A DNA stretch of 14,142 nt from Sandaracinaceae bacterium (GTDB lineage Bacteria; Myxococcota_A; Polyangia; Polyangiales; Sandaracinaceae), in assembly GCA_025056955.1 (NCBI GenBank), contig JANWYL010000057.1, positions 1-14,142 of the forward strand, given 5' to 3'. Numbering within the stretch: position 1 is the first letter of the stretch; every line of letters begins with the position of its first letter. Of the stretch, positions 7,465 through 14,142 are shown piece by piece. Made by a program: the position numbers and the translations under genes. The notes under the pieces are model-generated. The model had not been told where the DNA came from, did no database searches, and was given only the letters and a program-made list of their open reading frames with translations.

Positions 7465-7476
7465 GTGGCGGGTGCA

Positions 7477-8076
7477 CTACGCTTCTCTTTCAAGTTCAAC
7501 CACGGCTTGCCCCTCGCTTACGTCATCGCCATCCTGAACGAGCACTTGGATGACCCTTGCGCGCTCGGGGAAGCCTTCACCTCCGTAAATCAAACGATGG
7601 AAGGTTTTCATCACCTCAATGAGCCCAATCGTTTGTCCTTTTGCAATCCATGCACCTTTTTCGATGAAGGGGGGTGCTTGGGGGGATGGCCTGCCATAGA
7701 AGCGACCGCCAATCGGTGAGCGCCAAACAATGGCATCAACCCTCTTTTCACCTTCCCTTGGGGTCACCTTCTCATCGGCCCAAAAATCCTTGGAAGGATC
7801 AATGGTTGCAATCGGATCACCATATGCAACCGGTCGCCTTCTCAGGTCTTGGTGAATCCCTTCATCGACAACGATCCCATGCACACCCTCAGGGACAATC
7901 AGGGTATAAAGCACTCCAAGCACCTCGAGGCGACCACAGCTGAAGCCTGGCTTGAGGAGCTCCCCTTTCCTTCTTGCATCTCTCAATATCCCTGGGCATG
8001 GTGCAGACAACACCCATTTTCCTTCCTTCTCCTCAACGCGTGCAAAAAGGGTGCGGTCCTTCGCATGGGTGATCAT
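7477..8076 (-). CDS. Biotin carboxyl carrier protein with a second, degenerate biotinyl-like domain
   Basis: This is the carrier subunit of a biotin-dependent acyl-CoA carboxylase. Its biotinyl-lysine shuttles CO2 from biotin carboxylase to carboxyltransferase. The 199-residue protein has a clear C-terminal biotinyl domain (about 113-197) with IEVMKTFHRL at 153-162, so K157 is the biotinylation site. The motif reads EVMK instead of the common EAMKM. An N-terminal region (about 20-93) looks like a second copy of the same barrel: SAPCPGIL (24-31), then LEVLGVLYTL (50-59) at the equivalent hairpin, then YGDPIATID (85-93). Residue G54 stands where the biotinylated lysine would be, so this copy cannot carry biotin. 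Its ATG overlaps the carboxyltransferase stop codon (ATGA), implying translational coupling, and a terminator follows its own stop. The carrier role is firm; the N-terminal domain as a degenerate duplicate is inference from motif spacing. Confidence 0.9.
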   Translation of the reverse strand: MITHAKDRTLFARVEEKEGKWVLSAPCPGILRDARRKGELLKPGFSCGRLEVLGVLYTLIVPEGVHGIVVDEGIHQDLRRRPVAYGDPIATIDPSKDFWADEKVTPREGEKRVDAIVWRSPIGGRFYGRPSPQAPPFIEKGAWIAKGQTIGLIEVMKTFHRLIYGGEGFPERARVIQVLVQDGDDVSEGQAVVELEREA

Positions 8077-9806
8077 CGAATCCCCTCACCGAGTTCTCGG
8101 AGGTCATGAAGCGACCAAATCCGCGGGTTTTTGATGCGACGGTAGCCGATTGACTGGTAGGCCATTTCCACCAAAGCCTCAAGCCAGCTCCGAAGTTCAG
8201 AAAGGGCGATGATTTCATCGGTATCGAGGTTGCGTGCAGCCACAAAGGGGTCCATCTCGGCTTCGATGCGTGCTTCGACCTGGCGCATCCCCTCTTCAAT
8301 GGCGCGCCTTTCATCCTCGTTTTGAGCGATGATTTCGAAGTTATCATCCAATTTGGTGCGATAGGTTGCAATGGCCAAGGTGCGACCTTCCATCACGGCA
8401 AGGCGCGTGAGCACAGTCGAAAGCTGGATCACAGGGTCGTAGGGCAAGCCAGCCATTGCGTAGTACCCTGCCCCCGAGGCCTTGCGCAAAAGCACCGTGA
8501 ACATCGGCACGCTGTTTGTCGAATTTGTGTAGATCAGGCTTGAGCCGTAGGCGAGAAGGCCATGGCGCTCGGCTTCGACGCCGATATCAAAGCCAGAGAT
8601 ATCTTGGAGCCATATGATGGGGATGCCATCATCGTTACAAGCCCGGGAGAAAATTGCGATCTTTGCGATTCCTCCACGATAGAGCACGCCTCCTGGGCGA
8701 AAAGAGCCGGGGCGCTCGGGATCGCGGACGAGCCCTTGGCGGTTGATGATGATGCCGGCATAGAGGCCGCCGATCCGGCCAATTCCGCAGATGATTTCTT
8801 CGCCAATTTCGGGCATGCACTCCCAAAAGAGCCCCTGGTCGCAGAGGCGCGCAACGATCTCCATCGCATCGTAGCTCTCTCGATGGTCTGGCGGAATGAT
8901 CCCAGCGATTTCAGACGGCGGTTGCCGGGGTTCCAAAGACGCCCGCCCTCCCCGGTAGAAATCTGCCCCGGAGCTCGGAAGCTTTGCGACTTCTTGGCGA
9001 ATCGCTTCGATGCAGTGCGCGTCATCGGGAACGCGCATGTCTGCGCATCCGCTCACGTGGACGTGCACTTCAGGGCCACCGATGTCAATCGCCGTCAGTT
9101 TTTGGCTTTTGGCGCCTTTGATGAGGGCAGTGCCCGCAATGACCATGTAAGCCTGCTCTGTCATGACCACGCGGTCTGAGATGATGGGCTGATAGCCTCC
9201 TCCAGCGATGCAATCGCCCATGACGCCTGCAATTTGAGGCACACCATTGGCGCTAAGGAGCGCATTCATCTTAAAGATGTGCCCAGCACCCCTTGCGCCA
9301 GGAAAGCTTCGGCTTTGCTCCGGCAAAAAAAGGCCACTGCAATCGACAAGGTAGATCACCGGCAAACGCAGGCGAAGGGCAATCTCTTGGGCCCGCTGAA
9401 TTTTCTCAGGGCTTCGTGGCCACCATGCGCCAGAAGCCACGGTGTTGTCGTTTGCGATGATCACGCAATAGCGCCCCTGGATCCGGGCCATGCCAGTGAT
9501 CACCCCAGCGCCAGGCGAGCGCTGCTTTTCTGGCCCAAACCCTTCGCCATAGTTCACAAAAGTACCGATTTCATAGAAAAAAGCGCCAGGGTCGATCAGG
9601 GCTTGGATGCGCTCACGGGCAGTGAGCTTTCCCTTTTCGTGAACGCGGGCAATGTATTTGGGCCCCCAACCTGCCTGCACTTCTTTGCGGTGCTCAAACA
9701 AAATGCGCTCGCGTTCGAAAATGGCTTTTCTTCTGGCCTCAAAGGAGGCATCGTCCAAAAATTCCCGGCGTGGTCTTCCGATTGGAACAAGGGGAACGTG
9801 CGCCAT
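8073..9806 (-). CDS. Acyl-CoA carboxylase carboxyltransferase subunit (beta, crotonase-fold)
   Basis: This is the carboxyltransferase of a biotin-dependent acyl-CoA carboxylase, moving the carboxyl group from carboxybiotin to an acyl-CoA in the cytosol. Both crotonase-fold halves are present in 577 residues. The N-terminal half has KLTARERIQALID (60-72), GVITG (101-105) and the oxyanion-loop region MGDCIAGGGYQP (196-207). The C-terminal half has WLQDISGFDIG (399-409) and KASGAGYYAMAG (442-453). A C-terminal extension (about 518-577: DPFVAARNLDTDEII, YRRIKNPRIWSLHDL) goes beyond the usual end. The pattern is nearest the methylcrotonyl/propionyl-CoA carboxylase beta group, but the acyl substrate cannot be named. 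The ATG at 9806 is preferred to upstream codons because GAGGGAGGG lies just before it, and it sits 8 bases after the biotin carboxylase stop. Confidence 0.92.
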   Translation of the reverse strand: MAHVPLVPIGRPRREFLDDASFEARRKAIFERERILFEHRKEVQAGWGPKYIARVHEKGKLTARERIQALIDPGAFFYEIGTFVNYGEGFGPEKQRSPGAGVITGMARIQGRYCVIIANDNTVASGAWWPRSPEKIQRAQEIALRLRLPVIYLVDCSGLFLPEQSRSFPGARGAGHIFKMNALLSANGVPQIAGVMGDCIAGGGYQPIISDRVVMTEQAYMVIAGTALIKGAKSQKLTAIDIGGPEVHVHVSGCADMRVPDDAHCIEAIRQEVAKLPSSGADFYRGGRASLEPRQPPSEIAGIIPPDHRESYDAMEIVARLCDQGLFWECMPEIGEEIICGIGRIGGLYAGIIINRQGLVRDPERPGSFRPGGVLYRGGIAKIAIFSRACNDDGIPIIWLQDISGFDIGVEAERHGLLAYGSSLIYTNSTNSVPMFTVLLRKASGAGYYAMAGLPYDPVIQLSTVLTRLAVMEGRTLAIATYRTKLDDNFEIIAQNEDERRAIEEGMRQVEARIEAEMDPFVAARNLDTDEIIALSELRSWLEALVEMAYQSIGYRRIKNPRIWSLHDLRELGEGIR

Positions 9807-9807
9807 A

Positions 9808-9816
9808 CCCTCCCTC
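9808..9816 (-). promoter_or_regulatory. Shine-Dalgarno deciding the carboxyltransferase start
   Basis: On the minus strand GAGGGAGGG overlaps the stop codon of the biotin carboxylase gene and ends one base before the ATG at 9806, with its AGGGAGG core a few bases further back. It supports 9806 as the start and re-initiation by ribosomes finishing the upstream gene. The longer open frame reaching 10004 would lie inside the biotin carboxylase gene. Confidence 0.6.
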
Positions 9817-11203
9817 AAGGCATCCCACGTGAGGCATCTGGAGGCCAGCCAGGAATTGCCCCTGTGTCGTAGCGGTTGGTGCGAAAGGCTTCGCTTTGCA
9901 AGATCGCGAGGTGCATCGGAATGGTCGTGGCAACTCCCTCGATCACAAATCCAGAAAGCCCGCGCACCATCCGCTCGATGGCTTCTTCGCGGTTTCGCCC
10001 CCATGCGATCACTTTGGCGATGAGCGAATCATAATAGGGCGGTACCACGTAGCCCTCCTCGATGTGGGTATCGATGCGCAGGGCGCCGCCTTCGAGATCT
10101 GGAAAGCGAAGCCTCTGGATTCGGCCAGGGCTTGGGCGAAAGTGCTCGAAGGGATCTTCTGCGTTGATTCGGCACTCAATCGCGTGGCCCTCAAAGCGGA
10201 TATCGCTTTGTGAGAAGTTCAGCCTGTGCCCTGCTGCGACCCGGATCATTTCGCTCACCAAATCGATTCCTGTGCGCATCTCGGTCACTGGGTGCTCGAC
10301 CTGGAGGCGGGTATTCATTTCAATAAAGCGCAAAACCCCCTTTTTGGGGTCTCCCTCAACATCGTCAAGCAAAAACTCGATTGTCCCAGCGCTCACATAG
10401 CCTATCTCGCGGGCAAGGCGCACTCCCGAAGCAAAGGCGCGTTCCCGCTCCTCTGGGTCGAGAACAGGGCAGGGGGATTCCTCGATGAGCTTTTGGTGCT
10501 TGCGTTGGACGGTGCAGTCCCGCTCCCCCAAATGCACGACGTTTCCATAGCGATCGGCAAGGATTTGGATTTCAACGTGTCTTCCCCCCTCGATCAGCTT
10601 TTCAAGGTAGAGGCTTGGATCTCCAAAGGCGGCTTTGGCTTCTTGACTGGCTTCTTCAAAAGCCCTTTCCATTTCTCCTTCATCTCGAACCACCCGCATT
10701 CCGCGCCCGCCGCCTCCGCTTTCGGCCTTAAGCAGCACCGGATACCCAATCTGCTTTGCGATCACCTTTGCCTCTTCTGCGTTGCCAAGCACCCCATCTG
10801 AGCCTGGAATCAGCCGCAAGCCTGCACGCTTTGCAGCCTTTTTGGCTGGGCTTTTTTTGCCCATAAGCGCCATTGCATGGGGTGGAGGGCCAACAAAGCT
10901 CAGGCCATGCTCCTCACAAAGCGATGCAAAAAGGGGGTTTTCACTCAAAAAGCCCCAGCCTGGGTGGAGCGCAGAGCAATTGCTGATTTTCGCAGCCTGC
11001 ACGAGGCGAACAGGGTCGAGGTAGCTCTCTTCTGCCCGCCCAGGCCCAAGCACAACCGCTTCTTTTCCCCGGAGGTAAGGGGCATTGGCATCGGCGCTTG
11101 AGACGCCAAAAACGGGGACAATTCCCATTTTCTCACAGCTTCGGGCAATTCGAAGCGCAACTTCACCGCGGTTTGCAATAAAAAGGCGCCTAAAAGTGTG
11201 CAT
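9815..11203 (-). CDS. accC: Biotin carboxylase subunit of acyl-CoA carboxylase
   Basis: Biotin carboxylase uses ATP and bicarbonate to carboxylate the biotin on the carrier protein. The 462-residue protein has the standard three parts: N-terminal PreATP-grasp domain (RRLFIANRGEVALRIAR at 5-21), ATP-grasp domain with the glycine loop ESGGGGRGM (161-169), and C-terminal domain from about 330. Key residues fall at the same numbers as known for the E. coli enzyme up to residue 276: K159, E201, H209, C230, K238 and E276. The metal and bicarbonate site EMNTRLQVEHP then appears at 295-305, shifted by 7 residues by a short charged insertion near 281-289 (DVEGDPKKG). The C-terminus carries a short extra tail. 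The gene is first of the three carboxylase genes, 8 bases ahead of the carboxyltransferase, and 48 bases behind the lipoprotein gene. The symbol is used for the enzyme activity; the complex may act on acetyl-, propionyl- or another acyl-CoA. Confidence 0.95.
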   Translation of the reverse strand: MHTFRRLFIANRGEVALRIARSCEKMGIVPVFGVSSADANAPYLRGKEAVVLGPGRAEESYLDPVRLVQAAKISNCSALHPGWGFLSENPLFASLCEEHGLSFVGPPPHAMALMGKKSPAKKAAKRAGLRLIPGSDGVLGNAEEAKVIAKQIGYPVLLKAESGGGGRGMRVVRDEGEMERAFEEASQEAKAAFGDPSLYLEKLIEGGRHVEIQILADRYGNVVHLGERDCTVQRKHQKLIEESPCPVLDPEERERAFASGVRLAREIGYVSAGTIEFLLDDVEGDPKKGVLRFIEMNTRLQVEHPVTEMRTGIDLVSEMIRVAAGHRLNFSQSDIRFEGHAIECRINAEDPFEHFRPSPGRIQRLRFPDLEGGALRIDTHIEEGYVVPPYYDSLIAKVIAWGRNREEAIERMVRGLSGFVIEGVATTIPMHLAILQSEAFRTNRYDTGAIPGWPPDASRGMP

Positions 11204-11251
11204 GGGCTTTTGCGATGACTATGGCCAAAGGCGACAAGATGCAAGCCTTGA

Positions 11252-13885
11252 TCAGCGCTCAAAGAAGATGGGGTTGCTTACTGCAAAGGGCTCGCGGCCA
11301 GGATGAAGTTTTTCCATGTCTTCGTCGCCCTTGACGTGCACAATCGCCCATGATCCCCGCTCGCTCACAGGCACCATGAGCTCGCCATCGAAAAGAATGA
11401 CGGGGTCAGGTCCTCGGCTGAGCGGCATCTCCAGGCGCGTCATCCCGTCGACGATGAGCTCCATCGAATCGACATCGATCCACTCCGCTGCTTGGACCCG
11501 CACCCTGAGCCTGGCCATTGGTCCAACCCCTCTGGCCGTTCCGCCAGGCCGCACCATGCCTCCTTGGGCGCTCACATCGAGGTAGATCCCTCCAGAAACG
11601 AAGGAGCGCCCTTGTGCTGTTGCATCGCGCACCATCTCGGGTGTCACCGCCCGGGGATCATCGGTTCCAAGCCAGACGCAAGTGCGGGGGTAACCAACAG
11701 GAGAGCCATAGATTTGGTGGCTATCGCTTGAGCCAACGACAAAAAGCTTCCGGCCTCGGTTCAGGAAAGAAAACCAGTCGGCCACCGTTTCGTTGCGGTT
11801 CTGTTCAAAAGAGGAATCGTTGAAGGCTTCGATCACCGAAAACTCGTCAATCCACATCTCAGGCCGGCTCACCATGCCTGTGGTGCGGTCGTAGCCAGCA
11901 ACGGTAAAGAACGCAAAACCTGGCCCTATTCCGCGGGGGTGATTGATGATGAGAAGAGGGTTTTCTGGTCGGCTTCGGAGCTCTGCGACCATCTCCCGCG
12001 GCCGCACGCCATAGATATTGGGGATGTGCCCATTCCGCATCGAGGGATCTACCCGCAAGGGAAATGCCCCAAAATGACCCCACTCCCAGGTTGTGATTTC
12101 TTCTCCAGCCATTCCCCGTGCCCAAGCCTCAAGCCCCAGGCGTTCGATCACTGGCTGAAAATCAGCCGCAAACTCATGATCGCTTCGGATTGGAAGCTCC
12201 AAACCATCAGCCACAAGGCCCAAAATTTTGAGCGCTGCGTCATCAGAAGAATCCGGCGAGCGGGTTGTGTGGATGTGGTAATCGGCACACATCCAGCCAG
12301 GGGTATCAACCACGCGCCTTAGGTTGGCACGCACCATGGCGGTACCTCCTCCCGCCACAGTGACGTTTTGCTCGATGAGCTCGTATTCATAGCCTCGGCT
12401 CAGCCTGACCACGTAGTTTCCGGGAGACACCCGCAAAGAGGCGCGGCCATTGGGTGTAAATTCCACGTGAACCCGACCCATGGTCACGGGGCGCTCGCCA
12501 TATGGGCGAGGCGGAAATGGCACATCCGTGCCACTTGCGCCAAGCACCTGGATCCGCATGGGCCCAGGCGTGCCATCAAGGGTGGCTTGGACCTCGATTG
12601 TGCCAAAAACAGGCATGCGAATGGTGGCCTCGCTCGCATCAGCTGGAACCATCACTGGGTTGCTAAGCGGCGTGCCTCGCCGCCAGGCCTCGAGTTCCAC
12701 GCTTCCCATCGGCACTTCCATCACGAATCGGCCATTGCGATCACTTGTGGTTCGCGAAAAGTAGCGCCCACCGGCTTTGGCATGAACGTGTACTCCTGGC
12801 ACAGGCGTTGTGCCATCTGCTTCGAAGACCTGACCGCTGATCCGTCTCGTTTGACCTCCCCGCAGACGAATTGCGGTGGCCTGAGCCCCATTTCCTCCCC
12901 TGCCAAGGGCAATCGAACCCAAAGCGATGCGCGTGCGCTCACAGCCTGGAAGCTCGACACTTCCAAGCGAAAAAACGCTCACTCCAGAGATATTTGGCAC
13001 AAGCACACGGTAGCTTCGACCCATCGGCGCCACGAGGGCCCAGCTTGTGCGTTCGAGGGGGTCGCTATAGGCAATCCATTCGAGCTCGCCTCGCGGCTCT
13101 TCAAAGCCTGTCATGGGGTTGATGGGGGGCATTCGGTAGGCCTGAAAGGTGGCAAAAAGCACGTGCCGAATCCCCTGGCCTTGGGGGTTGGGGTTCCCCA
13201 CTGTGATCTCGAAATCGACGTGGCTTGCTCCCGGAGCCATCCGGTACTCCACCATCGCTGGGAAGCCCTCAAGCTGGGCGCCGCCTCGAAAAGCCTCTGG
13301 CACTGAACCCAAAAAATCAATCGCCTTCATTCTCCCAATCGCGCGGATAACGGCAGCTTGTCCGTTGCGCCCATCGTTTGTGACGCTCACCGATTGGGTC
13401 TCAAGCAAAAAGGTCGAGACACCGAAGATCAACTCATTGAATTCGCCGGGATCGACGAGCCTTCCTCCTTCGATCCGCGCGATTCCAACTGGCTTACCTC
13501 CAAAGCGGTCGTAAAGATCCGAGACACGGGCGGATTCGATGAGGAGCGCATAACCTGCGCCGCTTGCAAGGACAAAATCCCCTGGCTTCCAAACGGCAAG
13601 GCCAAAGGGATCCTCTGGAAGCATGTCCTGGCTCAAACGCCCAGCACGCGCTTCGCCTGCTGGCACATCGAGGGGATTTGGGGCACCATTTGGATCGCCC
13701 GCTTCGAAACTAGGCAAGGGGGGGCACTCTGAGGGCCCAACATCGATTGGAGGAGCATCTTCTCTGGTGGCATCAGTTGGCTGGGGCCCAGGCCCTCCGC
13801 AGTCACATCCGCCTTGCCACAAGAAGAGCACAAAGGCGAGCCCTGCCTTCCACCATTTTGTCGCCTTTTTGAAACCCTGAGGCAC
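11252..13885 (-). CDS. Lipoprotein CehA/McbA-type PHP metallohydrolase with regulatory-like beta domain
   Basis: This is a large envelope lipoprotein, 877 residues from the GTG at 13885. A basic start and a hydrophobic stretch (LAFVLFLWQGG) lead to the predicted lipidated C27. D28 follows at +2 and C29 next, then a Pro/Asp/Glu-rich linker to about 60. Residues 60-340 are beta-rich and unassigned. A carboxypeptidase-regulatory-like domain follows (about 345-425: RRISGQVFEADGTTPVPGVHV, SDRNGRFVMEVPMG). The catalytic PHP-like domain (about 530-765) shows metal ligands DYHIHT (H537, H539), SDHE (D569, H570), HPRG (H649) and SSDSH (D721, H723), as in the CehA/McbA family of metal-dependent hydrolases. 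The substrate is unknown; a phosphoester or carbamate-like bond is possible. GTG 13885 is preferred to TTG 13894 because AGGA is 9 bases before it. It may head the carboxylase operon, but a functional link is not apparent. Confidence 0.85.
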   Translation of the reverse strand: MPQGFKKATKWWKAGLAFVLFLWQGGCDCGGPGPQPTDATREDAPPIDVGPSECPPLPSFEAGDPNGAPNPLDVPAGEARAGRLSQDMLPEDPFGLAVWKPGDFVLASGAGYALLIESARVSDLYDRFGGKPVGIARIEGGRLVDPGEFNELIFGVSTFLLETQSVSVTNDGRNGQAAVIRAIGRMKAIDFLGSVPEAFRGGAQLEGFPAMVEYRMAPGASHVDFEITVGNPNPQGQGIRHVLFATFQAYRMPPINPMTGFEEPRGELEWIAYSDPLERTSWALVAPMGRSYRVLVPNISGVSVFSLGSVELPGCERTRIALGSIALGRGGNGAQATAIRLRGGQTRRISGQVFEADGTTPVPGVHVHAKAGGRYFSRTTSDRNGRFVMEVPMGSVELEAWRRGTPLSNPVMVPADASEATIRMPVFGTIEVQATLDGTPGPMRIQVLGASGTDVPFPPRPYGERPVTMGRVHVEFTPNGRASLRVSPGNYVVRLSRGYEYELIEQNVTVAGGGTAMVRANLRRVVDTPGWMCADYHIHTTRSPDSSDDAALKILGLVADGLELPIRSDHEFAADFQPVIERLGLEAWARGMAGEEITTWEWGHFGAFPLRVDPSMRNGHIPNIYGVRPREMVAELRSRPENPLLIINHPRGIGPGFAFFTVAGYDRTTGMVSRPEMWIDEFSVIEAFNDSSFEQNRNETVADWFSFLNRGRKLFVVGSSDSHQIYGSPVGYPRTCVWLGTDDPRAVTPEMVRDATAQGRSFVSGGIYLDVSAQGGMVRPGGTARGVGPMARLRVRVQAAEWIDVDSMELIVDGMTRLEMPLSRGPDPVILFDGELMVPVSERGSWAIVHVKGDEDMEKLHPGREPFAVSNPIFFER

Positions 13886-13963
13886 AAAATCCAATCCTAT
13901 TCACTTGTTTGCCTCAGGCCAAGCCCTTTCTCCTTGAGCGCGGTTTCTCATAGGCCATTCTCA

Positions 13964-14142
13964 ATGGCGATGCTCGCCGATACGGCTTTTCGGCTCCGGT
14001 CGGATCTCACTCCAAAAGGAGATCAGCCCCAGGCCATTGAGGCCTTGGTTCGTGAGCTTGAGCAGGGCAAGCGCTACCAAGTCCTTGTCGGCATCACGGG
14101 CTCTGGCAAGACCTTCACGATTGCGAATGTGATCCAAAGGGT
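13964..14142 (+). CDS. uvrB: Excinuclease ABC subunit B, 5' part only (cut by window end)
   Basis: The frame begins MAMLADTAFRLRSDLTP and continues with KGDQPQAIEALVRELEQGKR, then the Walker A motif GITGSGKT, before leaving the window after 59 complete codons. The FRLRSD..P.GDQPQAI block and the ITGSGKTFT P-loop are the characteristic start of UvrB, the helicase-like damage-verification subunit of nucleotide excision repair that works with UvrA and UvrC. ATG 13964 has a weak AGG about 9 bases upstream. A second in-frame ATG at 13970 and a TTG at 13934 are alternatives. It is divergent from the lipoprotein gene, with 78 bases between the two starts, and no LexA-type CTGT-N8-ACAG box was seen there. 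A UvrB identity rather than another superfamily-2 helicase is well supported by the GDQPQAI signature. Confidence 0.93.
   Translation, partial: MAMLADTAFRLRSDLTPKGDQPQAIEALVRELEQGKRYQVLVGITGSGKTFTIANVIQR

Larger units (their letters stand above)
7024..7476. other. Spacer with no convincing gene between convergent operons
   Basis: About 450 bases separate the end of the STAS-like gene from the end of the biotin carrier gene. Open frames exist on both strands: plus 7039-7389 with 116 codons from TTG, and minus 7105-7380 with 91 codons. Neither has a good ribosome site, a recognisable motif or a natural amino-acid composition, since both are rich in Arg, Lys, His and Cys in a random-looking way. 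No tRNA or known RNA family was recognised. The spacer contains an inverted repeat at 7337-7361 and the terminator of the minus-strand operon near 7450. It may be an eroded gene, an untranslated 3' region or the site of a small RNA. Confidence 0.55.

Noticed and set aside
12368..13306. 312-codon plus-strand open frame opposite the lipoprotein gene
   Set aside because: The composition is His/Arg/Trp/Cys-rich and random-looking, and it sits fully inside a gene with a recognised domain order.
1..14142. Mobile element, CRISPR array, toxin-antitoxin or phage-defence system
   Set aside because: No transposase, integrase, regularly spaced repeats, tRNA-edge duplication or known defence gene was seen; the lone methyltransferase is not enough to call a restriction system.

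Overview
The window (14,142 bases, moderately GC-rich by eye) is a gene-dense stretch of bacterial chromosome with eleven protein-coding genes. The first is open at the left edge and the last is cut by the right edge. No tRNA, rRNA, CRISPR array, transposase, integrase or phage gene was seen. The content is mostly housekeeping: cell shape, NAD synthesis, envelope stress, acyl-CoA carboxylation and DNA repair. The style of several proteins suggests a Gram-negative, deltaproteobacterial or Myxococcota-like organism. The pointers are an MreB, a PspA/IM30, an acyl-CoA carboxylase split over three genes with a biotin site reading EVMKTF, and a large surface-type lipoprotein with a Pro/Asp/Glu-rich linker. 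This placement is inference from recalled family resemblance, not from a search.

Left block, plus strand (2-3194): an amino-DNA-methyltransferase-like protein, a GTG-started mreB with a very strong Shine-Dalgarno, and an MFS transporter of an uncharacterised family. mreB is not followed by mreC or mreD here. Facing the transporter from the right is nadE (minus, 3225-5246), a two-domain glutamine-dependent NAD+ synthetase.

Middle block, plus strand (5312-7023): a short divergent intergenic region separates nadE from a three-gene run of a YbjN/chaperone-fold-like protein, PspA/IM30 and a SpoIIAA/STAS-like protein. The first two are 8 bases apart, and the Shine-Dalgarno of pspA overlaps the upstream stop codon. 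The run is likely an envelope-stress unit. About 450 bases without a convincing gene follow (7024-7476). They hold a strong inverted repeat and, at the far end, an intrinsic terminator for the next operon.

Right block, minus strand (13885 down to 7477): a large lipoprotein metallohydrolase (CehA/McbA-like PHP domain behind a carboxypeptidase-regulatory-like domain), then biotin carboxylase, carboxyltransferase and biotin carrier protein. The last three are tightly coupled (8-base gap, then an ATGA overlap) and together would make a complete biotin-dependent acyl-CoA carboxylase. The carrier protein appears to contain a second, degenerate biotinyl-like domain that has lost its lysine. Divergent from the lipoprotein gene, uvrB begins at 13964 and runs off the window.

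I found no clear new defence or mobile system. The most interesting leads are the tandem biotinyl-like domains of the carrier protein, the pspA partner genes, and the unexplained 7024-7476 spacer.
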